From: Onchidella celtica
Lineage: Eukaryota; Mollusca; Gastropoda; Systellommatophora; Onchidiidae
DNA: 64,000 bases
NCBI GenBank assembly: GCA_963931925.1
Contig: OZ007567.1
Span: forward strand, 81,353,186 to 81,417,185
Direction: 5' to 3'
The notes under the pieces are model-generated. The model saw nothing but the letters and a program-made list of their open reading frames with translations. It did no database searches and was not told where the DNA came from. Both the position numbers and the translations under genes were made by a program. Of the stretch, positions 23,724 through 35,491 are shown piece after piece. The stretch's first letter is position 1, and every line of letters begins with the position of its first letter.

Positions 23724-23860
23724 TGGCCGTATGCATAATCAATGCGTAAACTAAAGTATATACGTTAACTGGTGTTAACACGAGAAATTGTATTCATTTC
23801 TTGCGTTAACACCAGTCAACGTATTTTCTTTAGTTTACGCATTGATTATGCATACGGCCA
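23724..23860. mobile_element. 137-bp foldback/MITE-like inverted repeat
   Basis: The left arm starts TGGCCGTATGCATAATCAAT and the right arm is its near-perfect reverse complement, about 55 bp per arm around a short loop near 23782-23805. The arms include GTTAAC(ACC/TGG) words. It is non-coding. I did not find a convincing target duplication. Confidence 0.75.
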
Positions 23861-24262
23861 TTCTAGGACTCTATCAGATCTAGCAGTGCTTCATTTTTAT
23901 TTTCAGTATAGTGGTTGTGATTGGTGTGATTGTTCTTTTGATACGCCCTTCCAACTGTTCTAATGAGAAAAAGAACGACCAAGGAAGGTGAAAATAATGT
24001 TCAAATTCTTCAACGGAAATGTATTTCGAAACAGTTTCAAGGGAAAACGTTTCAGCGTTTGCAATGTGTTACAACACCATTGCGCGCATGCCTAGTTGCG
24101 AACAATCGATCTGATCCAAAATGGCGCACGCCCAGGGTAGTCAAAATTGATGACGTATTCCTGTCTTGTGTCGCTTCTGATAGAATCTCTATTCTGTGTG
24201 AACACGTGCACGGTGAGGAAAACAAAATGTGCGATGTGGAAAAGGGAAATCTTGGTTATAGT

Positions 24263-24425
<163 letters not shown>

Positions 24426-24547
24426 AAAGACAGCCCAGTTTCTGAATGGCATGTCTTTGTGAACAAAATGAGGCCCTTATGACTACATTCAGATGACGGG
24501 ATTGCGTTTATCTACTAAACTATGCATTGGGAGTTGTGCTGTAAACA

Positions 24548-25006
24548 AGGTGGTCTAGAGGCAAGGTGCTCGCCTCTCATGCCAAGGGTCCCGGGTTCTA
24601 AACCCGGGCAGTGCAGGCATGTTGGAAAGTGGATTTTTCTCATATTTTCAAGTCCCTGGTCCTATTGGGGGGTAGGATCGAGTAGTTCTTGGAAATTGGA
24701 TTTTTCTCATATTTTCAAGTCCCTGGTCCTATTGGGGGGTAGGATCGAGTACCTAGTCTTCTCGGATAAGGACGAAAAAATTCGGAGGGCCCGTGTGCAC
24801 GTTGCGCACGTTAAAGATACCTTGGCAGTTGGAAATCGTAAAGAGCAGGCCGAAAGGCCGCTGCCCGGGCAAAATTGAAATTAATAGATTAAAATTTATC
24901 CATATCATCCCCCCCCCCCCCCGCCAGAACAAGAAATAATAAAACAAGTAAAGTGAGGTGTAAATGCCAAGGGCAGCGAACCTCCTAAAATAAAGACCTC
25001 AAATCA
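24548..25006 (+). repeat. tRNA-derived SINE, copy 4, with internal duplication
   Basis: Flanked by a perfect 13-bp target duplication TGTGCTGTAAACA (24535-24547 and 25007-25019), direct evidence of LINE-type retroposition. It has head, B-box-like GGGTTCTAAACC, core and the GTGAGGTGTAAATGCC / AATAAAGAC tail. A segment of about 62 bp (24623-24684) is repeated at 24689-24750. Confidence 0.9.
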
Positions 25007-25019
25007 TGTGCTGTAAACA

Positions 25020-25610
25020 TGAATCTTCACTACCGTTGTTTTAAATCTATTTCTTTTTTCTATACCGCGGATAATGTTAATACTCCTGCACATAGAGGAA
25101 GTTATCAGTACCACTGCGAAAAAGAGATAAGGTTGAAAACATTCTCGTATGCATGCATAAACACAGACACATTGTGATGCATACACAGTGACATTAATAG
25201 ATAGGGCCTTATACAAATAAAATAGCAACCCTACAACAATCCAATGTAGATTTCTGTCGGGTTGATAGGTTTATCGTAGGGACGGGCTCCCTACAGCATA
25301 CCAATGTTAGGACAATGTCATAACCAGCAGATTTACCTAGGAACGATACCATTCCTGTGTGGAAACTTGACGCCAATCCTATTCGTCTGATTTCAGTAGG
25401 GTTGCTGGCTGTGTGGTATTAGCTTGGTTCCAGGGTTGGGAGTGGGGGCTGCAACGCTTAACAACTCTTTTTGAACAAGGCCCATAATTTTTTAATTTGC
25501 ACAGGGTATGGGTCTAACAATATGCATTATATTATAATGTAGTCATGAATATTGCGTGCACGTTTATATCACTAGGCTGGTATATCAAGTACATTTGATA
25601 TGCCTGTCGG
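25020..25610. other. Non-coding interval with a possible short inverted-repeat element
   Basis: AGCAACCCTAC at 25224-25234 is the reverse complement of 25396-25406, bounding a 183-bp segment that could be a MITE. No target duplication is obvious. Confidence 0.3.
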
Positions 25611-25794
25611 CAGTGGCGGACCTACTTTTTGGGGACCCTGAAGTCTGAACTGTTATTGGGCCCCCTTGACAACCAGCAAGGATGGGGTAACATAAAAAAA
25701 AATTCACTCATTAAGAAAGTCTCTTCCGGGTCCCTCCGGGATAAGGGGCCATGAAGCTTAAGGCTTCATTAGTGTCACAGTAAATCCGCCACTG
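25611..25794. mobile_element. hAT-like MITE, second copy
   Basis: 184 bp with ends CAGTGGCGGAC / ATCCGCCACTG. It is related to 17084-17264, but inverted in part: its CTTAAGGCTTCA block resembles the left part of that copy. Flanks CCTGTCGG and CCTGTTTG suggest an 8-bp duplication with two later changes. Confidence 0.7.
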
Positions 25795-26830
25795 CCTGTT
25801 TGTACTGAGATTACCAAACCTTGGCCGTCAGCCAGTTAAACAATGTTTTGACGCTGTAGCAGAATTATCGTTGAGTAATTTGGCGTGATTATTATCCTCT
25901 GAAATGTTCTTGGGTCAGATTTTCAAACACTTGGCGGCTTTGAAGTTTTCATTAACCTTTGGACTAATTATCATATGAGATAAAACAAATTATCAATATT
26001 CAAGCCATATGACAAAAATGTCAAGGGCATACACTTGTAACAAGCAATGATCTCATTGCCTCCACGTGACCTTTTCTGTTCCACTCTACGTTTTTGTTTG
26101 GTTTTTGTTAACTCTATAATGGGAGATAATCTGGCGATAAGATTGTTCTAGTGAATGCTACATTTTGACGTCTGAGAGACAAAAAATATGTAGGTGGAGA
26201 CAGACTCTAGTAGGTGAGATGTGAGTGGGTGCTTGTTTTTCACTCGAGAGAAGATTTAATCTTACTCGACTTCAGTAAGATAGCCTACGCTGGAGATCTT
26301 TTACAAACACATTGAAAACGTCTAGACTTTTGTTGTTGTTGTTGTTTAATCGCTTTGTTTCGTTTTATCAAATCATTTGCAGTTTCATGAATGATTGACT
26401 GATAGTTGTTTGTTTGTCTGCTGTTGTTGCTGTTGTTATCGCCATTGTCAGTATTACACCTCTGACAGCAGGGCAGGGTGAAGGCCAACGATTGCCCTAA
26501 GCACAGCCCAAACCTTGGTGCCCATCGACCCTTCCAATGGCAGGACATTGTCAAAACTGACAATCCCCTTTAATATAAATGTTGAATGTTAAATATTAGA
26601 TTCAAAATTCAATTTTCTTCCAAGCCACATGTAACAACTCCATTGAATATAATCTTTTATTGTTGTTATTGTTGTCGTTGTTGTTTGTTTAGATTTTATT
26701 TAACACTATGTAGGAGAAAGCAAAATTATAACTAGGGCAATAGAAAAAATGCAAATTTCCAACACTGTATTCATTTTTTTTAAATATATACTATGAGTAT
26801 AATGGAAAGGATACAAAAAAATAATACGAA
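25795..26830. other. Non-coding interval
   Basis: No gene recognised. It contains TTG-trinucleotide stretches near 26328-26345 and 26650-26685. Confidence 0.4.
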
Positions 26831-29396
26831 TGTGAGAGGATGAACGACTTTCTATTTTTAATGTGCTTTCATGGTGACTCTGGTGCGTGAGTGAGGGACG
26901 GCCACTCATAGTAGTTTATGGACACTTGGCCGAGTACCATTAATTGGATTATTTCCCTTGTAATACTAGCGCGGGACCCGTTATTCACATCACGGTGAAA
27001 AGCGCGCATTTTGATTGGTCAGTTGGAAATGTTGACCACCAGGCTTCCAACTCTTATATCATGGCTTTAAGTTTCTTACAACTCGCTCCTTCGTTGTTAT
27101 CCACCGACAGAAAGACGGGAACCCGAATTCATTGTTGAGAGTAGGCAATACCCTATCGGTACAAAATAGGTACTCATGATAACGTTTGTTATCAATGGAG
27201 ATACGTGGTATTAATGGACGAAAGGTTCCCACACAAATCTGGCAAATGTTGTTAGTCCTGACACTTTGAAAATTTATATTAAAACTATTACTGGGTTTCT
27301 GGTAAAAGTAGTCAGTTAGAATTTTAGCAGCAAGTTTCTACTTTATAATGGTACTAATTTCGTTGTACTTTGATGCACATATCCTATTGAAATAATTAAT
27401 AAGAGGGTCTCGGATTTAAAGTAAACTATGAGTTAGACGCATGTTATCCCCGATAAATCCAACCTGGCTCAAATTTATTCAATTATTGCTGGAGGGGACG
27501 TTAGAGTAATTTCTGCAGTTTACTGGGATACCTAACTGACTTTTGTGTGCACCCTTTTAACCGTACTGTAAATTCGATTGTGTTAGGACCCTAACCGGTT
27601 ATGTTGTTCGGCTGGACTCAATGTCCGAGCCTTTCACTTGTCCAAAACTGGACTACGTAATAGCTCTCTCGGACGTCCGCGCTGGCTCATAAATAAGATG
27701 CGAGTTCGAGTGGTCAGCACACTCCATCAAAGACGCAGAGACAAGAGCCGACAGCACAGTGAACCCAGACCAGCAACCCGGGCCCGTAGAAGCTCAGAGG
27801 CCTGCCGACGCTTGCCATCGCCACCCCGCCCCATAAGGCATGAAGCGGTAGCACAGGACCCGGAGAAACTTTGGGTAAGTTGGAGGCTATTATATTAGAA
27901 GTGACTTTAATTTGCGCACCCCCCCCCCCCTTTCGGGGATGCCACGTAGAGAATGCTGATCTACAGAGACCATTATGAGTCCGGCTCAACGGTAATTGCC
28001 ATTGTCATTAGACGTGTAAGATGCGCGATGCAGCGCAGTGTCTTGATATTGTGACTTTATTGTCAAAGTTAACGTTTGCGGTGCTAGATGATAATGATGG
28101 CTCGCTAACCAAGCTATCACAATTTGCTTGTGTGCATATATATAGTGTGTGTGTAGCATTGCCTTGTTGTGGTAGGCAGTGAGGATTTCCTGACATGTTG
28201 ATGTGGATGACTTATGTTATAGCGAGCGGCACTAAATTTGTGTACCTTGCCAGTACCACTATGCTATAGAGAGCAGTGTGATTGTGATTGCGTGTTTAGT
28301 GTTTAAGATGTGTAATTAGTTACATGTATTGGAGATGTATAATATTAGTTGGGCCTCACATGGGTGAGCCCCAGGATTGTTCGATGTGCGGCGGTGGATG
28401 AACAATGTTTCAGTGAGTCTACACATATGTTGCAATGAGTCTCGCCGACATATATATATATATATCATGTGCATGTATTATAGTTATCCAGATGTATTAT
28501 GCTTCTATGAGTTTCGTAAGTGTGTGAAGGACAGTTTCATTTTAAGGAATGTACACATTACTTTATGTATCTAGTGGTGTGTCATACACATGTTAGCCTG
28601 GCGGCATAGCTCCGCGGCTAAGGTCGAAGGGCATGACCCTTCAGTATCGATTGGGAAGGGAGGTAACCAATACAATAGCCCTGGGGCGGGTTAGTACTAA
28701 TAATGGGAGTGGGCCTATGAGGATGGCCTGCATTGGGATGCAGCGTCTGTGTTATGGACGGTCAGTGGGCCATGTTGGCCACTGCGTTATTAAATGGAAT
28801 GGCCACTCTGGATGTGTTGTACACCGGCTCAGTGGAGCGAAACTATTGTGTTCTTGCCCCTTCATTTGTTATGTCCTTCATACTTTGATTAGTACATTAG
28901 TTTGTGTTGCCAGTGTACTAGGAAACTCCTTGTGTATATGATATAGCCACTTGTAGTTGTTATTCATTAACCTTAGCGCTATTTTATTCCATGCATACAT
29001 ATGCAGTTGGTTATTGCTTAAATTCTATATTATATTGTTGTTGTTTGATTTAATACTTAATACTATTACTATGTATGTCCACCATTGATTGCCTGATTAA
29101 TGTTGTCATTATATCCTAATCATATTTTTGTCTTTTTCTCTTGTTCCAGCTTATGGCTGGTTGGGCTTCTTTTCTGGGTTTCTCTTCTTTTCTGGGTTTC
29201 TTTTCTTTTTCTGGGTTTCTTTTTCTTTTTCTTGGTAGGGTTTTCCCTGTGCCTTTTGGTAGCGATACCTTTGTTAGGCTTTTGAATAAATAAGATTGCC
29301 AGCAGAACCCTGTGTTTGTTAATCCTGTGTATCCTTAAGGGAGTTACTATTGAACCCACGCAGTAACCACATTACCCACTCGTAGTTCATCCAACA
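26831..29396 (+). repeat. 5' LTR of the gypsy element
   Basis: 2566 bp, TG...CA ends. It has AATAAA at 29285-29290 near its 3' end and a T-rich stretch before it. It differs from the 3' LTR by about five substitutions (27225, 27226, 27231, 27724, 28662) and one C in a C-run near 27920. Small open frames inside are identical in both LTRs simply because the LTRs are, and are not called genes. Confidence 0.93.
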
Positions 29397-29401
29397 TTTT
29401 C

Positions 29402-29419
29402 TGGTGTCAAGAAGTGGGA
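29402..29419 (+). promoter_or_regulatory. Primer binding site
   Basis: TGGTGTCAAGAAGTGGGA, five bases after the 5' LTR. It resembles the complement of a tRNA-Leu 3' end (from memory TGGTGTCAGAAGTGGGA) with one extra A. Position and the leading TGG make the role clear; the tRNA identity is tentative. Confidence 0.7.
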
Positions 29420-29459
29420 TACACAGAAGGGTTAGTTTGTAAGTCTAGAAAGCCCAACC

Positions 29460-30365
29460 ATGCCACGAACAACAGGAATCCGAAGTTCAGATGAGGAACA
29501 ACCCCCCGCACCACCGCCAATGCCAACACAGCCCTACATTATAATGGCAGCAGAGCAGCCGAGGATCGACACATTCTACGGCGACATGGGGAGAGGAGGT
29601 GCAGAGAGGTTTGAGGGACAGCTCCGGGCCTGTTGGTCCAGCAGGCCAGAACTCTCCGAGGACCGCCGCCTCACCATCCTTCTAAACAGCGTCGGCCCCG
29701 AGGTGAGGGCGGAACTCAAGTGCCACCCCCGGGAGGTGCAGCGAGATCCTGAGAGAGCTCTCCAGTGTATACTGGAGGCTTTCGGAGAACACCGGTCACC
29801 CAGCGACCTGTTCATAGCCCTGAGCCAGTGCCGCCAACGACCAGGGGAGACGGTGAGGGGTTTCTCCCATCGGCTGAGGGATATGTTCGACGCCCTTACC
29901 AAGCGCCAGTCTGCCCTGAGGGAGCCCATATATGAAGAGAGCATCCTGAGGGACATCTTCATGGGGGCCCTCTCAAGCGAATCGCTCACGGCCCAGCTCC
30001 GTGAATACAGGTTCCAGCATCCAGATGCCACCTTCCTGGACATCCGGAACACTGCCATCCGCTGGTATGACGACAGGGGACACCCCGACAGCCACGTCCA
30101 AGCCATTGCGACCAGGGCTGACAACAGGCCACCCCAACACTCCGCCGCCGCCACTGCTAACACCAGCGACCGGGCCATCGCTGATCTCAACGGCAGGCTG
30201 GAGAAAATGGAAGCTCTCCTGTCTCGGTTGGCTGAGGAGGAGCCACTCAGCCACCGGAGAAGGAGGACGAGGGGGCAACGAACTGAGAGGGGACCAGGAG
30301 CCTGTTTCCAGTGTGGACGACAGGGACACTTCGCAAAGTGTCACGAGTGGAGTGAGTGCAATTAA
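29460..30365 (+). CDS. gag: Gag polyprotein, truncated by insertion
   Basis: ATG at 29460, 63 bp after the LTR. The encoded 301 residues start with a Pro-rich leader. A capsid-like region of the retrotransposon-gag type follows (residues about 25-200, with RRLTILLNSVGPEVRAEL and LSQCRQRPGETVRGFSHRL), then a basic linker and CFQCGRQGHFAK. That is the start of a CX2CX4HX4C nucleic-acid-binding knuckle. After this Lys (codon ends at 30338) the frame enters the inserted solo LTR and stops at 30363. The last Cys of the knuckle and the original end of gag lie beyond the insert at 31584-31634. Gag normally packages element RNA, so this copy's product lacks a complete knuckle. Confidence 0.9.
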   Translation: MPRTTGIRSSDEEQPPAPPPMPTQPYIIMAAEQPRIDTFYGDMGRGGAERFEGQLRACWSSRPELSEDRRLTILLNSVGPEVRAELKCHPREVQRDPERALQCILEAFGEHRSPSDLFIALSQCRQRPGETVRGFSHRLRDMFDALTKRQSALREPIYEESILRDIFMGALSSESLTAQLREYRFQHPDATFLDIRNTAIRWYDDRGHPDSHVQAIATRADNRPPQHSAAATANTSDRAIADLNGRLEKMEALLSRLAEEEPLSHRRRRTRGQRTERGPGACFQCGRQGHFAKCHEWSECN

Positions 30366-31578
30366 GGGGATTGCTACAGAGCGGGTGTAGAATAAGAAGA
30401 GCTCACGACAGACGGATAGGAAAAGACGTGAAAGGGGAAGAGTAAAAATAACTCATGCAGACAAGTGGGAAAAGCGTGCGTGTATGAGTGGTGTGGAAGT
30501 CTGAATGAGGCGAAAGCGCTGGATTACTATCACTGCAAGTTAGAAGGTCCTACGGATCGGACCTGTGAATAAGAGCCCATCGGGCGGACATAAAGGGAAG
30601 CAGTCGAGAAGACTAGTGAGAGTCTTTCCAGTTATGACTGGTATGTAGAATGTTGATTGATTATTATGATTGATGTATTATATTATATTCGTCTATTACC
30701 ATGATGTGAATAAGTATATGTGAGGAATGTGGAAGTCCGTGATATTGGATATAGCAATGTGCGCCATGAGCGATAGATGAAAGTGAGTTCATGGATTTGT
30801 AGCGCGAGTGAGTAGTGTGTACTCCGATGGAGGTGTGTTACCGTAAGATGGGTGGTGAGTGAAAGGTGAACTAGTGTGTGTACGTTTCATGGGTTGTAAG
30901 GAGAGGTGGAGTGAATAGAAATGGTAGGGTATTATACCAATGTAATGTTATTCTTGTAGGTGTCGGGGACGGGCCGCAGAGCCACCTCGATGAGCACAGG
31001 GGATAGGCCAGCATAGGGCCGGAGGCCACACATAGGCCAGAAGTGAGGCTGTCAGTGCAGGACAGTAGAGGCACATAAAGTCGTGGCAGTCAGGCCACGG
31101 ACAGGGACGTAGATATGAGAGTGAATGAGATACTATATTGTTGCCATGTTGATAGGCTAGTGAACTGATATTATGTTGTTGCCATGTTGATGGCTATGGA
31201 AATAATAATGTGTTATTGCCCTGCTGAGGTGCTAGGGGAGTGCTAAGGTGTATGACAATAGGAAGGTGATATTGAGAGACTGCGGTGCCAGTGAATCATT
31301 AATGTACTATTAAGACCCTGAGGGGAGAGGCTGAGGCCGAAGTGCCTTTAGGAGTAACTACCGGATTGTGGATCCGAGGGAGAGTGTGTGTGAGAATAAG
31401 GCCGTTGTACGGCAGTTCATTTCAATGATATAATGTATGTAATTGCGCTATTATATGTATAATTAGGTTTAATAAATGTGTGAGTCTGATGGATTGTTTT
31501 GTTAAGTGTTAAACTTGTTTGTTCGTGATTGTCGTCCTGTCATAAACTATTACATCTCCCAGTCTGGGATTTGTGACA
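30339..31578 (+). mobile_element. Solo LTR, copy B, inserted in gag of the gypsy element
   Basis: 1240 bp with TGTCAC/GTGACA ends and the perfect 5-bp target duplication CAAAG (30334-30338 and 31579-31583). AATAAA at 31471-31476 lies about 100 bp before its 3' end. It is homologous to copies A and C but more diverged and with fewer of the internal tandem units. Element plus duplication is 1245 bp, a multiple of three, yet internal stops close the gag frame. Confidence 0.88.
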
Positions 31579-31583
31579 CAAAG

Positions 31584-34500
31584 GACTGCCGCCGCTATCC
31601 ACGCAAGCCACAGGGGGAAGGGCGACCCCTGTAGACCAGAGTCCGGCTACAGATGGGTCAAGTGAGGACTCATTCACACGACGAGCGGTTGGGGAGCTCC
31701 CTGTCAGGACGGTACAGTTGAATGGAATACCAGTCACTGGGACCATCGATACCGGATCACAAGTCACGACTGTCACCTCGGCGATCTACCAGCGGCACTT
31801 CAAGGGAAAATTGCAGAGGCCCACTCAACACTACAAACTGACCGCGGCGAATGGACTCAGCATTCCATATGAGGGGTACATGGTTGCTGATGTGACAGTG
31901 GATGGACAGACAGCCCAAGATCGAATAGTCTTCGTCCTGAGCGGGGACGGTCCTGCCCTGAATTCGTGCCTGATAGGGATGAATGTCCTAAAAAATCTGG
32001 ATGTAACCTTGCCCTCACCAAACTCCTCACAACAGCAGCACCCCTACGCTAGAGCCCCCAAGCAAGCCACGGTGATACCAGCTCGCACCGTCAAGACAGT
32101 AGTAGCAACAGGAGGCAATACCCGAAACCAAGAGACGGTAATTTTAGAAGCGATAGTAGATGGTCCACGCCGAGGCTTGGCTGTTCTGACAACCTATGTG
32201 ACTCCAATAGATGGGAAGCTGAAGGTTCTGGTCGTGAATGAGACGGATGAAGATGTTGTTTTGCCAGCGCGTGCCCCTCTGGGAAAGATATACCCTGCCA
32301 GTCCTGCTGTACATGTCAACCACGTCAACTGCGAGTCGCCGAGGTCCCCCGTTAATCACCCACCAAGACAAGGCCCCACACCTGAGGCTCTACAAAAGCT
32401 TACCGAGATGGTTTCAATCCCAACCCTAAACAACCACGAGCAAACCACGCTAAGGGACTTACTGGTCACACACCAAGATGTCTTTGCCTGGACGGACGCT
32501 GAACTGGGATATACGGATAGAGTGCAACATAATATAGTAGTGACGGATGACACGCCAGTCTCCCAACCATACCGAAGGATCCCGCCATCTCAGTTGAAGG
32601 AAGTGCAAGAACATATTGAGGACCTCTTGCGTCGTGGCGTGATCCAACCAAGTAGTAGCCCCTATGCCTCACCCATTGTTGTTTGCCACAAGAAGTCAGG
32701 CGAGCTGAGACTCTGTGTCGACTACCGCCAGCTGAACAACATAACCAGGAAGGACGCATTCCCACTTCCCAGGATTGACGAGTGTTTAGACATACTAGGT
32801 GGCTCAAAATTCTTCTCAACCCTAGACCTCGCCAGTGGTTACCATCAAGTTGCTATGTCGGAAGAATCTCGAGAGAAGACTGCTTTCATCTGCCCCTTTG
32901 GCCTGTACGAATACAATAGGATGCCCTTTGGTCTATGCAACGCCCCGGCCACCTTCCAGCGATTGATGCAATCCACAATGAGTGACTTCATATTCAAGAT
33001 ACTGCTGGTCTACCTGGACGACCTGTTAGTCTTTTCGCCAACCCTTACCGAACATCTGGAGAGACTGGAGTCTGTCTTCACTCGACTTCGCACCATTGGC
33101 GTCAGGTTAAATCCCAACAAGTGCTCATTTGCCCGCTCTTCAGTACCCTTCCTAGGACACACTATCTCGAATGAGGGGATCTCTACTGATGAAGACAAGG
33201 TCCGCGCCATAACGGAATATCCTATGCCGAAGACCATGAGAGACCTAAGGACTTTTCTGGGGATGGTGGGCTATTACCGTCGTTTCATAAAGCATTTCGC
33301 CAGAATAGCCCGCCCCCTCCATGAAGTCATCAGCAAGGCAAACCAGCAGAACCAAGGCAGCTACAAGAAGCACCAAAAACTGGGTGAGCTATGGACGACT
33401 GAATGCCGACAAGCCTTCCTGGAACTGCGAGATGCCCTCTACAGCGACGCAGTAATGTTGGCCTACCCTGATTTCGACAAGCCTTTCGTCTTGGAAGTAG
33501 ATGCTAGCCATGAGGGTCTAGGTGCTGTCCTCAGCCAGGAGAAGGACGGACGACGACGTGTAATCTCTTACGCAAGCAGAGGATTGAGGCCCAACGAGAG
33601 GAAGATGCGTGGATACAGTTCATACAAGCTGGAACTACTAGCAATGAAGTGGGCCATAACCGAGAAATACCGGGGATATTTGCTGGGCAACTGCTTCACC
33701 GTATACACCGATAACAACCCCCTAAGTCACATTCTGTCTTCCAAACGCAGTGCAGTGGAACAACGCTGGATAGCTGAACTCGCAATGTTCAACTTTGATA
33801 TCAAGTACCGCTCGGGGAAGGAAAATGCGAATGCTGATGCTCTGTCCCGACACCCCCTTCCGGCACCACCCGACGAGGACGCTGATGAATTGGTAACTAT
33901 TGTTTCCGCCTGCCTGCAGTCTACCACACACCTCCCATTGGAAGTTGCCACCACGGTTGGAGAGGAGGTGTTTGTGAACCATCTGCACCTGTCTCCTGCC
34001 AAAGCCCTTATTCCCTCCCTCAATAACGAAGACCTAGCAGCTGCCCAAGAAGATGATCCAGCCATCCAAGTTGTCTACCGAGCAGTAAGGGCGCAACAAA
34101 AACCCACAGCCATAGAGCGCAAAGACCTAACTAGTGACACCCTCGCCATACTGAAACAGTGGCACAAGCTTTCCATCCACGACAGCATACTAGTGCGGAA
34201 GATTCTCGACCCAGTCCACGGAGAAGTAAAACAGGTAGTTTTACCATCCAAATATCGTGAAACTGCTATTAGGTTTGCACACGACGGCACCGGACATCAA
34301 GGCCCCGAGCGAACACTCGCCCATATACGACAACGGACCTATTGGCCAGACCAAACCAGTATGGTTCAACAGTATTGCCAACAGTGCGAGCGGTGCCAGC
34401 GGTCTAAGCATCCCCCTGTCCGTGTCGCCAAACCCACTGGTCATCTTGTGGCCACTCACCCCTTGCAAATTGTGGCCATGGACTTCGCAAAAATTGAGCC

Positions 34501-35491
34501 CACTACTGATGGCTACGAGAACATACTGGTCATGACAGATGTTTTCACCAAGTGGACAGTAGCAGTGCCAACCAAGGACCAGACAGCAGCGACAGTTGTT
34601 CGCCACCTCATTCACTCGTGGATTGTCCACTATGGGGTTCCAGAGAGGCTACATTCCGACCAGGGACGGCAGTTCGAGGCTGAAGTGGTACGCCAGCTCT
34701 GCAGCCACTATGGCATCACCAAGTCCCGCACCACCGCTTATCATCCACAAGGCAACGGCCAGTGCGAACGGTTCAACCGCACTATGTTCAGTCTGCTGTC
34801 CACCTTACTCCCAGAACAGAAGTTAAGATGGCGAAAATACCTGCCGCAATTAACTTTCTGTTACAATGCCACCCCCCATTCTTCCACTGGAGTGTCCCCT
34901 TACGAGCTCTTGTTTGGCAGGAAACCACGTCTGCCATTAGATGTCTATCTGGGCGACGAGACACCAGCCTCCACTTCGGTAGGCGACTACGTCCAGCGGC
35001 ATATACAACGGCTTAACGAACTGAGGGCGAAGGTAGCGAGGAAGGTGGAGTCCACGCACCTTCTGCAGGACGCACGAAGGACAACCCCCCACAACGCCGC
35101 CCATCTTCAGCCGGGCGACCATGTCCTTGTCAAGCACCACTATCCTGGTCGACACAAGATCCAGGACCCGTACCCCGGTCCTGTGCACACCGTCCTGTCT
35201 GTTCCCCCGCCTCATCGTGGCTACTTTACCATCAGAAACCCAGATGGAGATGCCACTGCGGTCAACGGAGACCTCTTGCGGTTATTTCACCCCCCAGTGG
35301 TCAACACACATCCACAGCACCCGCCTCCACTGCCTGCGTCGACCGATGTCTGGTACTTCCCGGCTCACCACCCTTGCCAGCCACCTGCAGCCCGACCGGA
35401 CCCTCAACCTGGGATGACAACTTCCCAGCGCCTACCTCCTGTGCGACGGTCCAGCCGCCCACACAGACAACCCCAGAGATTGGACCTCTGA
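31584..35491 (+). CDS. pol: Pol polyprotein (protease, RT, RNase H, integrase), with the 3' end of gag overlapping its start
   Basis: The pol frame is open from upstream of 31584 to TGA at 35491. The first Met-like codon reported for it is TTG at 31718, so translation most likely depends on readthrough from gag by a -1 shift. Counting from 31718 (1257 codons): protease DTG at 11-13; RT with YLDD at 432-435; RNase H beginning around FVLEVDAS with Asp 595; integrase with an HX-rich zinc finger from His 855 to CQQCERC; and catalytic Asp 922, Asp 981 and Glu 1017 (35 residues between the last two, the canonical DX35E). No stop or frameshift is seen. A proline-rich tail ends the protein and no clear chromodomain is visible. 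Confidence 0.93.

Noticed and set aside
27638-27898. 86-codon frame in the 5' LTR, repeated at 36908-37168, and a 102-codon frame at 28633-28941 and 37902-38210
   Set aside because: They recur only because the LTRs are copies of each other. There is no recognisable family, and the LTRs are too young for the duplication to say anything about selection.
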